DNA of 15,961 nt from GCA-2737665 sp044344795 (GTDB lineage: Bacteria; Bacteroidota; Bacteroidia; Palsa-965). Location of the stretch: contig JBIJCF010000049.1 in assembly GCA_044344795.1 (NCBI GenBank), positions 1-15,961 on the forward strand, read 5' to 3'. Positions 6,145-13,204 of this stretch are shown piece by piece (positions within the stretch are counted from its first letter, which is position 1; every line of letters begins with the position of its first letter). Position numbers and translations under genes: made by a program. Below the pieces are notes generated by a model, which saw nothing but the letters and a program-made list of their open reading frames with translations, ran no database searches and had not been told where the DNA came from.

Positions 6145-8664
6145 ATGACTAATAAGAAGAATCTGATTGCCATTGGCGCAAGCATTTTAATTATGCTCGC
6201 CCTCACCGCTGTTTTTTTCAAACCGATTGTTCTTGGAAATAAAGAAATCGTTCAGGGTGATATCGAGAAACATAAGGGCATGTCCAAAGAAATTGTGGAT
6301 TACCGCGCTAAGTATGGCGAAGAACCTTTGTGGACAAACTCCATGTTTGGTGGTATGCCGGCATATCAAATTTCAACGTTATATCCATCCAATTGGGTGG
6401 CTAAACTTCAGGTAGGTTTCATGAAAATCATGCCGCATCCGGCCACGATTATTTTTCTGTGCTTAATCGGTTTTTACTTTTTGCTGGTCAGCATGAAAGT
6501 TGACCCGTGGCTAGCCCTGGCAGGAGCATCGGTATTTGCATTTTCGTCGTATTTCATCATTATTATTCAGGCCGGACACAATTCAAAAGGTTATGCCATA
6601 GCCTATATGGCTCCTGTATTAATGGGCGTTTTGTTAACGTTTCGTGGGAAAATGTTGTTAGGTGCTGCGTTAACGGCGTTAGCATTGGCATTGGAAGTTC
6701 AGGCGAATCACTTACAAATCACTTATTATCTCGCTATTATGTTGGTGTTTATCGGATTGGGTGAGGCGGTACGTTTATTTCGTGAGAAGAAGACCAAAGA
6801 ATTGATGCAAAGTTCCGGATTGTTGTTAGTAGCAGTGATTCTTGCGATTCTTCCGAACATTACCAATTTGTGGTTAACCAACGAATATGGCAAAGCATCA
6901 ACCCGCGGTAAGAGTGAATTAACATTGGATGCCGGCGAAAAAACCAAAACTGCAGGATTAGATTTTGAGTACGCTACACAATGGAGTTATGGCAAAGCGG
7001 AAACCATGACGCTGATGATTCCCGACTTTCAGGGAGGCGCTTCAGAAGCTATCGGTGAGTACGACAAAGGTGCCGTGAAATCGATTGATGATAGACAGAT
7101 GCAGGAAGCTGTTGCCAATAGTGCCGCAGCGTATTTCGGAACACAGCCGTTTACAACAGGGCCTGTATACGTTGGAGCCATAGTTTGTTTTCTATTTGTA
7201 TTGGGAATGCTCTTTATACGTGATTCATTGAAATGGTGGGTTTTAGCAGCAACTGTGCTTACCATTATGTTATCGTGGGGAAGTAACTTCGAAGGATTGT
7301 CGAAATTCTTTTTCGATGTGGTGCCAGGCTACAGCAAGTTTCGTGCGGTTTCAATGATTTTGGTAGTCGCAGAATTGTTGTTGCCCTTCCTCGCAATGCT
7401 TGCTGTTAAGGAAGTGATAGAACGTCGTGATGAATTGAAAGCAGAAATTAGGAAGTTGTACATCGCTTTTGGTGTAACCGGCGGACTGGCTTTGTTGATT
7501 GCCATCATGCCATCAATGTTTGTAACAACAGTTTCCGATGAAGAATCGCAGCGCATCTCAGAGGCTGTAATGGCGCAAGGTGCAGATCAAATGACGGCAA
7601 TGAATTTTGTGAGTTATATTGGTGAAGCACGCGAAAATCTCGTAACGTCGGATGCATGGCGCAGTTTCTTCTTCATTTTTTTAGGAGCAGGATTGATTTA
7701 CGCTTTCATTAGTTTTTCATTTTCTAAATATGTTGTAATCGGAGGATTGTTTGTTCTGATGATGGTTGATGTGTGGTCGGTAAGTATGCGTTACATGGAC
7801 GAAAAGAAACATTATCGTGTGAAGTCGAAAGGCAAAACAGAAATTCCGATGACCAACGCTGATAAGCAGATTCTGGAAGATAAAGACCCGAGTTATCGCG
7901 TGTTAAATGTGGGTAATCCTTGGAACGACGCGAATACTTCGTATTATCACAAGTCGGTTGGCGGATATCACGGTGCGAAATTGAAACGCATTCAGGAAGT
8001 TTACGAGCAGCGTATGGATGCTGAAATTAAATCAGTTACCGGTGCGTTGCAGAAAGGTGCTAACGATTCCATTATTCGTGCTGTTTTGGCGAATCAGAAC
8101 GTGTTGAATATGTTGAATACACGTTACATGATTTACAATCCGGATGGAGGAGTATTAACCAATCGATATGCTGCCGGCAATGCATGGTTTGTAAGTGAAT
8201 TGAAATGGGTGAAGAATGCCGATGAAGAAATGAAAGAACTGAGCACCTTTAATCCGAAACGCACGGCGTTAGTGGATGAACGCTTCAAAGAGCAATTAGG
8301 CGGTGTGCAGCCACAAGCAGATTCAGTCTCCGGCATCGTGTTGAAGTCGTATGAGCCGAATAAATTAGTTTATGAAGCCAATGCTTCAAAAGATCAATTA
8401 GCAGTATTCTCCGAGATTTATTACGAAAAAGGCTGGAACGCTTATGTGGATGGAAAATTAACGCCTCATGTACGAGCAGATTACATTTTACGTGCGATGA
8501 AAGTGTCTGCAGGTAAGCACACCATCGAATTTAAATTCGAGCCGGAAGGTTACAAGAAAGGCGAGAGCATTGCATTAATGGGTAGTATCGCGTTATTCGC
8601 ATTCGTATTAGGTGCGGCATTCTGGACTTGGAAAAAGGGAAAACTAAATCAAGCAAGTGCATAA
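6145..8664 (+). CDS. YfhO-family multi-pass membrane protein (GT-C-like)
   Basis: An 839-residue inner-membrane protein of the YfhO family. Hydrophobic segments lie near 6-30, 99-117, 121-142, 150-166, 170-207, 224-243, 340-357, 363-378, 400-420, 438-460, 506-526, 529-549 and, after a large soluble part, 808-829. After the first span comes VQGDIEKHKG with Asp39, in the place where GT-C enzymes keep a catalytic acid, then FGGMPAYQI. The soluble region at about 555-805 should be periplasmic and ends in a beta-rich part. In Bacillus subtilis, YfhO works in GlcNAc decoration of lipoteichoic acid; the Bacteroidota role is unproven. The frame extends to a TTG at 6097, but ATG 6145 follows the promoter core and gives a normal membrane-protein N-terminus. 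It is the first gene of a five-gene operon; the methyltransferase starts 2 bases after its stop. Confidence 0.88.
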   Translation: MTNKKNLIAIGASILIMLALTAVFFKPIVLGNKEIVQGDIEKHKGMSKEIVDYRAKYGEEPLWTNSMFGGMPAYQISTLYPSNWVAKLQVGFMKIMPHPATIIFLCLIGFYFLLVSMKVDPWLALAGASVFAFSSYFIIIIQAGHNSKGYAIAYMAPVLMGVLLTFRGKMLLGAALTALALALEVQANHLQITYYLAIMLVFIGLGEAVRLFREKKTKELMQSSGLLLVAVILAILPNITNLWLTNEYGKASTRGKSELTLDAGEKTKTAGLDFEYATQWSYGKAETMTLMIPDFQGGASEAIGEYDKGAVKSIDDRQMQEAVANSAAAYFGTQPFTTGPVYVGAIVCFLFVLGMLFIRDSLKWWVLAATVLTIMLSWGSNFEGLSKFFFDVVPGYSKFRAVSMILVVAELLLPFLAMLAVKEVIERRDELKAEIRKLYIAFGVTGGLALLIAIMPSMFVTTVSDEESQRISEAVMAQGADQMTAMNFVSYIGEARENLVTSDAWRSFFFIFLGAGLIYAFISFSFSKYVVIGGLFVLMMVDVWSVSMRYMDEKKHYRVKSKGKTEIPMTNADKQILEDKDPSYRVLNVGNPWNDANTSYYHKSVGGYHGAKLKRIQEVYEQRMDAEIKSVTGALQKGANDSIIRAVLANQNVLNMLNTRYMIYNPDGGVLTNRYAAGNAWFVSELKWVKNADEEMKELSTFNPKRTALVDERFKEQLGGVQPQADSVSGIVLKSYEPNKLVYEANASKDQLAVFSEIYYEKGWNAYVDGKLTPHVRADYILRAMKVSAGKHTIEFKFEPEGYKKGESIALMGSIALFAFVLGAAFWTWKKGKLNQASA

Positions 8665-8666
8665 CT

Positions 8667-9365
8667 ATGAGCACAGAAAATAAAGACGTTGCTAAATATT
8701 ACGATGAGTTTAAAACGCATCAAAAAAATCTTGGAATTAATCTCCGTCACAGAACAATTTTTAAAAATGTTTTAAATGCGGGATTACAACAGAATTCTAC
8801 TGTACTTGAAATTGGTTGTGGTATTGGCACGGTGAGTCATTTAATGTTAAAGCACCTTGCTCACGGACGATTCGTTGGTGTTGATATAAGTCCGGAAAGT
8901 ATTGCTCATGCGAAGCAGTTTAATGCGAATTATAAAAATGCAGAGTTTATCGTTTCCGACATGAGTGATTTTAAGCACGATTTGAAATTTGATTTTGTCG
9001 TGTTTCCTGATGTGCTCGAGCACATTCCGGTTGAGCAACATGGCGCACTTTTTAAAACTATTGCTGCGCATTCGCATGAAAATACGGTGGTCGTGATAAA
9101 TATTCCGGAACCTTACACCTTGGATTGGACGCGTCGTAATCATCCGGATCGCTTGCAGATCATTGATCAGTCATTATCCATGCGCGATTTGTGTAACAAT
9201 GTTTATCCTCATGGATTTTACATGTATTCAGTTACACCATATGGTTTGCAATACGAACATGAAGAATATCTCGCCATTGTATTGAAACGTGATAAACCGC
9301 GGGTAAGTGTTACGCGTCGTTCGAAATTGGCTCAGGGCATCGAAAACTGGATTTCAAAATTCTGA
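8667..9365 (+). CDS. Class I SAM-dependent methyltransferase
   Basis: A 232-residue cytosolic methyltransferase with a Rossmann fold. Motif I is VLEIGCGIGTV (residues 46-56), the acidic residue that binds the SAM ribose is Asp73 in FVGVDIS, motif II lies at FIVSDMSDF (94-102), and the post-II segment reads DFVVFPDVLEHI (109-120), as in UbiG/type-11 enzymes. The acceptor is not readable from sequence. Its place between a YfhO-like protein and glycosyltransferases suggests methylation of a sugar or lipid-linked glycan intermediate, which is an inference. ATG 8667 is chosen because it starts 2 bases after the YfhO stop and gives a natural N-terminus (MSTENKDVAKYYDEF). The upstream in-frame extension lies inside the YfhO gene. 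Translation is probably coupled to its neighbours. Confidence 0.87.
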   Translation: MSTENKDVAKYYDEFKTHQKNLGINLRHRTIFKNVLNAGLQQNSTVLEIGCGIGTVSHLMLKHLAHGRFVGVDISPESIAHAKQFNANYKNAEFIVSDMSDFKHDLKFDFVVFPDVLEHIPVEQHGALFKTIAAHSHENTVVVINIPEPYTLDWTRRNHPDRLQIIDQSLSMRDLCNNVYPHGFYMYSVTPYGLQYEHEEYLAIVLKRDKPRVSVTRRSKLAQGIENWISKF

Positions 9366-9367
9366 GG

Positions 9368-10414
9368 TTGAAGCAAGGCCGCATCTTATATTGGGATTTA
9401 GGTAAGTCCACCTTCGTTAAGAAGGATCTGGAAATCTTGCGAAAGTCTTTTGCGGTTAAGGATTACACGTTTATCGCGAACGTGAAATGGCGCTTGCCGT
9501 TTGAATTCTTGCGTCAGTTTTTCATTGGAATATTCGCTGCGGGATCGTACGATATAGTAGTTTGTCAATTTGCCAGCTACCACAGTTTGGTTCCTTTTTT
9601 TGTGGCCAAATTGCTGGGTAAGAAACGCGTCATAGTTGCAGGTGGTACAGATTGTGTGGCTTTTCCGTCCATCGATTACGGAAATTTTCAACGTCCCTAT
9701 TTGAAATATTTCACACGCAAAAGTTTTGAATGGGCCACATTGATATTACCTGTAGATCAAACATTGATGGATTACGAATACACGTATACGGATCAGGATT
9801 ACCCGCGTCAGGGTTATCGCAACTTTGTGAAGAATATTAAAGCTCGCGAAAAGGTTATTTATAACGGTTATGATGCCGGGATTTGGAAACCGCGTGCTGT
9901 GTCAAGAAGTTCTCGGTCGGTAATTACGGTTGGAGCCAATTTGGGTTCGCGGTTTGCCTTTCGACTAAAAGGTATTGATTTGTTGCTGGAAGCTGCGCGT
10001 CGTTTACCCGATTGGAGTTTCACTGTAGTCGGCGGTAATGGTTTGTCGCAAAGTGAAATGCCGGCTAATGTGTTCTTACATCCAAACGTTCCGAACGATC
10101 AGCTACCGGAGCTCTACTCGCAGCATCAGTATTACGCGCAGTTGTCGATGTCTGAAGGTTTTCCCAATGCGTTGGCAGAAGCAATATTATGTGGATGCAC
10201 TCCTGTCGTAAGTGCAGTTGGCGCAATGCCGATGATGGTGGGTGACGATCGTTTTATTTTACGAAAAAAAGATCCGGATGCATTGGTTGCATTATTCAAG
10301 AGTCTTGAAACGGTTAATCAGATTGACTTCTTGCGACGGAGAATGGAGAAAGAATTTACTTTTGAACGAAGAAGCATCGAGTTAACCGAAGCGATACGTG
10401 AGCAGTTGAACTAA
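9368..10414 (+). CDS. GT4-like glycosyltransferase with a TTG start
   Basis: A 348-residue retaining GT-B glycosyltransferase resembling family GT4. The N-terminal Rossmann half begins RILYWDLGKS and has YDIVVCQFAS (61-70) and VIVAGGTD (88-95). The C-terminal donor-binding half shows ITVGAN (186-191), the glycine/lysine region FRLKGIDLLLEAA (198-210), FTVVGGNG (218-225), and the EX7E signature EGFPNALAE (Glu263 and Glu271). It would transfer a nucleotide-activated sugar to a lipid-linked or glycan acceptor on the cytoplasmic face. The start is unusual: TTG at 9368, two bases after the methyltransferase stop. No in-frame ATG lies between it and the upstream stop codon at 9293-9295, and the next internal Met comes after the essential first domain. 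Coupled translation fits this arrangement. The flippase starts 1 base after its stop. Confidence 0.88.
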   Translation: MKQGRILYWDLGKSTFVKKDLEILRKSFAVKDYTFIANVKWRLPFEFLRQFFIGIFAAGSYDIVVCQFASYHSLVPFFVAKLLGKKRVIVAGGTDCVAFPSIDYGNFQRPYLKYFTRKSFEWATLILPVDQTLMDYEYTYTDQDYPRQGYRNFVKNIKAREKVIYNGYDAGIWKPRAVSRSSRSVITVGANLGSRFAFRLKGIDLLLEAARRLPDWSFTVVGGNGLSQSEMPANVFLHPNVPNDQLPELYSQHQYYAQLSMSEGFPNALAEAILCGCTPVVSAVGAMPMMVGDDRFILRKKDPDALVALFKSLETVNQIDFLRRRMEKEFTFERRSIELTEAIREQLN

Positions 10415-10415
10415 T

Positions 10416-11867
10416 ATGATTTCAGGCAAATTCATAAAATCATCCATGCTGTTCACGATAGGCGGTGTTATGCCGCTTGCCGGAGGATTTGTCTTGTTGC
10501 CTTTTTACACGAACCTACTTACTATTGAACAGTACGGTTTGCTCGCGTTGTACATCAGTATTTCTTTGGTAGTACAGATCATCGTCAGCTACGCATTGGA
10601 TACTTATATCGGCGTGCAGTATGTGAAAATTAGAGACGAAGGTGGCGACACGAATAAGTTTGTGAGTTCCATTTTTACATTATTACTCGCAATTGGCTTA
10701 TCTTTTATTGGACTTACTTGGTTGGCAGGCGATTTTATTTTTGATGCTATTTTCAGTGAAGATTCGGGATTGAACTTTATGCCATACGGATTGATGTCAG
10801 TTGCTACGGGAGTGTGCAATAGTTTTTTCAAATCCGCAACCGGACTGTTAATTTATCGCCAGGAACCGGTGAAATATTTCCTTTTTAATCTTTTCAATTT
10901 TGTAATTACGATTAGTATTTCCTTGTACGGATTGTTCTCAAATCCATATTCACTGGATGGTCCAATGTATGGAAGAATTCTACCCGGTATTGGTATCTTT
11001 CTATTAAGCCTGCTGTTTCTGATTCGTCAATTCAAGTTTCGATTGGTGTGGAATGTTCCCAAAGAGTTGCACGTTTTCTGTTTGCCATACGTTGGTTATT
11101 TGATCATGACTTGGATTGTAGGCAATATTGATCGGTTTATCATCAGCGATGCCATTGATTTGCAAACTGTCGGTGTATTTGATTTCGCATTAAAGTGCGC
11201 TTTGATTATTGAGTTTGTGCAAAATGGAGTAACAGCTGCATTTTATCCGGAAGTGTTCAAAATTTGGAGAGCTGATGGACAAAACAGAACTACGGCGGAA
11301 AGTAATCGTTATTTCAACGTGCTGACTTCACTTAGCATATTAATGACAGCAGGTTTGTTTGTCGTTATGCCTTTAGCATTACCCTTAATCGTAAAGAAGC
11401 AAGAGTTCTTTGCATCCTTCGCATTTTTGGGTGTTGTTGCCGCGTCTTTGATTACACGAGGCTTATATCATTATTACATGTCCGTTGTTTTGTATTTGCA
11501 GAAAACGAAAGTGTTACCACTTGTTTTTGGAATTTCAGCTGTTATTCAAATTACAGGTACTTGGTTTGCCGCCAATCATTTTGGATTGACAGGTGTTGTT
11601 GTTATGCATGTATTAATCAAAGTGGTGCAAATTGTAATTTGGTGGTGGATGGTGCGCAATTATTTTACGTTTAACATGAATCCGGTTAAATTGATTGTAC
11701 TGCCGCTATTGTTTATAGGCTTGTATATGGGCTTATGGTTGAGTCATCCGACGGAATACGTATTGTGGGAAGCGGTGGTGTTATTGATTGTTTCCGGAGT
11801 TGTAATTGGATTTGTTTTCAGAAAAGAATTATTAGCTGTTTGGTCACGATGGACAACAAAAGCTTAA
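10416..11867 (+). CDS. Wzx-type oligosaccharide flippase
   Basis: A 483-residue membrane protein of the MOP superfamily (polysaccharide transporters such as Wzx), which moves polyprenyl-linked oligosaccharides across the inner membrane. About 14 hydrophobic segments can be picked out: near 11-30, 42-62, 86-105, 123-145, 155-173, 186-204, 220-236, 252-275, 302-325, 332-350, 365-385, 390-412, 425-442 and 447-467. The opening KSSMLFTIGGVMPLAGGFVL, the TIEQYGLLAL loop after the first span and NIDRFII (237-243) are family hallmarks. Length is normal. It starts 1 base after the preceding glycosyltransferase stop, and its last 19 bases overlap the next gene. With glycosyltransferases on both sides it fits export of the operon's glycan. 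No Wzy-type polymerase or ligase was recognised in the window. Confidence 0.92.
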   Translation: MISGKFIKSSMLFTIGGVMPLAGGFVLLPFYTNLLTIEQYGLLALYISISLVVQIIVSYALDTYIGVQYVKIRDEGGDTNKFVSSIFTLLLAIGLSFIGLTWLAGDFIFDAIFSEDSGLNFMPYGLMSVATGVCNSFFKSATGLLIYRQEPVKYFLFNLFNFVITISISLYGLFSNPYSLDGPMYGRILPGIGIFLLSLLFLIRQFKFRLVWNVPKELHVFCLPYVGYLIMTWIVGNIDRFIISDAIDLQTVGVFDFALKCALIIEFVQNGVTAAFYPEVFKIWRADGQNRTTAESNRYFNVLTSLSILMTAGLFVVMPLALPLIVKKQEFFASFAFLGVVAASLITRGLYHYYMSVVLYLQKTKVLPLVFGISAVIQITGTWFAANHFGLTGVVVMHVLIKVVQIVIWWWMVRNYFTFNMNPVKLIVLPLLFIGLYMGLWLSHPTEYVLWEAVVLLIVSGVVIGFVFRKELLAVWSRWTTKA

Positions 11868-13174
11868 AACGTGTTTTAGTTATCACGTATTACTGGCCTC
11901 CGGCAGGTGGTGCAGGCGTTCAGCGTTGGCTGAAGTTTGTAAAGTACTTTAGGGAATTTGGTGTGGAACCTGTGGTATATACACCTACGAATCCCGAATT
12001 GCCGGCAGTAGATCATTCATTGCTCAAAGATATTCCCGTTGGTACAGAAGTGATTGGTACTGAGATTTGGGAACCTTATTCGTTTTACAAAAAGTTTACG
12101 GGTAGAAAGAAAGAAGATGGAATAGGAGCGGGGTTTATTTCTGAAAACAAGAAACCATCGGTAAAAGAGAAACTCGCTGTATGGTTGCGTGGTAATTTGT
12201 TTATCCCGGATGCGCGTAGGTTTTGGATTCGCCCTTCCATCGGTTATCTAACAGAATATTTGAAAAAGAACCCTGTTGATGCGATTATTTCAACTGGACC
12301 ACCACATAGTATGCACCTTATTGCTCGCGGAATAAAAAAACGTTTTCCGGAAATTAAGTGGATGGCAGACTTTCGCGATCCTTGGACGAATATTGATTTC
12401 TACGAAGATTTGATGGTTTCTAAAGCTGCTGATCGTAAACATCGCAAGTTGGAAGCTGCTGCTTTAACTGAGGCGGATATCGTTGTAAGTGTTGGTGCCA
12501 CGATGAATGAGGAATTCAAGGAAATTTGGTCATCGGTTCATCAAAGTCAACAAGTACCGGATAAGTTTAAAGTGGTCACTAACGGGTACGATGATGCTGA
12601 TGTAAGTTCTGTGCCCGTTGCATTGGATAGCAAGTTCAGCATTGCACATATTGGTACACTAAACCGAAGCCGCAATCCGGAAGTATTATGGAAAGTATTA
12701 GGCGACTTGGTGCAATCACAACCGGATTTCGCAAGAAAACTTGAAATTAAATTGGTAGGCAAAGTGGATGTGCTCGTTCGTGAGAGTATTGAGCGTTGTG
12801 GTTTGGCGGATTACGTGAACAAAATAGATTACTTACCTCACGATGAAGTAATGCGGGTTCAACGTTCATCTCATGTTTTGTTATTATTGGTGAACAGAAC
12901 TAAGAATGCGAAAGGTATATTAACCGGAAAATTTTTCGAATACATGGCCGCGGGACGACCTGTACTCGCGATTGGCCCGGATGATGGTGATTTAGCAGTG
13001 ATTATGAATGAGACCAAGTGTGGATTCATCAGTGATTTTGATGATGCGGACAACTTACGAAGCAACATCATGGAATTATTCAACAAAGCCAATGATGTCT
13101 CTGCAACGTCAAACATTTCCGAATATTCTCGTCGCAATTTGACAAAAAAAATAGCAGCCTTGCTATTTAAGTAA
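11849..13174 (+). CDS. Second GT4-like glycosyltransferase
   Basis: A 441-residue GT-B glycosyltransferase. The N-terminus RVLVITYYWPPAGGAGVQR (8-26) is the typical first strand and acceptor-side glycine loop of GT4-like enzymes common in Bacteroidota surface-glycan loci. It is followed by ISTGPPHSMHLIA (147-159) and WMADFRDPW (171-179). The C-terminal half has HIGTLNRSRNPEVL (267-280), LVGKVD (302-307) and KFFEYMAAGRPVLAIG (361-376), where Glu364 corresponds to the usual nucleotide-sugar-contacting glutamate. ATG 11849 lies inside the last codons of the flippase (19-base overlap), which suggests translational coupling. An earlier in-frame start at 11735 would overlap the flippase by over 130 bases with non-homologous residues. 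It is the last gene of the operon. Its final codons form the left arm and loop of the terminator hairpin. Confidence 0.9.
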   Translation: MDNKSLKRVLVITYYWPPAGGAGVQRWLKFVKYFREFGVEPVVYTPTNPELPAVDHSLLKDIPVGTEVIGTEIWEPYSFYKKFTGRKKEDGIGAGFISENKKPSVKEKLAVWLRGNLFIPDARRFWIRPSIGYLTEYLKKNPVDAIISTGPPHSMHLIARGIKKRFPEIKWMADFRDPWTNIDFYEDLMVSKAADRKHRKLEAAALTEADIVVSVGATMNEEFKEIWSSVHQSQQVPDKFKVVTNGYDDADVSSVPVALDSKFSIAHIGTLNRSRNPEVLWKVLGDLVQSQPDFARKLEIKLVGKVDVLVRESIERCGLADYVNKIDYLPHDEVMRVQRSSHVLLLLVNRTKNAKGILTGKFFEYMAAGRPVLAIGPDDGDLAVIMNETKCGFISDFDDADNLRSNIMELFNKANDVSATSNISEYSRRNLTKKIAALLFK

Positions 13175-13197
13175 CAAGGCTGCCAATACTCTTTTTT
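13144..13197. terminator. Bidirectional terminator overlapping the end of the glycan operon
   Basis: GCAGCCTTG (13154-13162) pairs perfectly with CAAGGCTGC (13175-13183). The 12-base loop contains the glycosyltransferase stop codon (13172-13174). For minus-strand transcripts of the M1 peptidase gene, the A8 run at 13144-13151 supplies a U-tract 2 bases after the stem. For plus-strand transcripts a T6 run follows at 13192-13197, 8 bases after the stem, so the signal is better placed for the minus strand. Confidence 0.85.
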
Positions 13198-13204
13198 GTG
13201 TTGT

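Noticed and set aside
11735..11848. N-terminal extension of the second glycosyltransferase by 38 residues.
   Set aside because: It lies wholly inside the flippase gene, and its residues do not resemble the GT4 N-terminus, which begins properly at ATG 11849.
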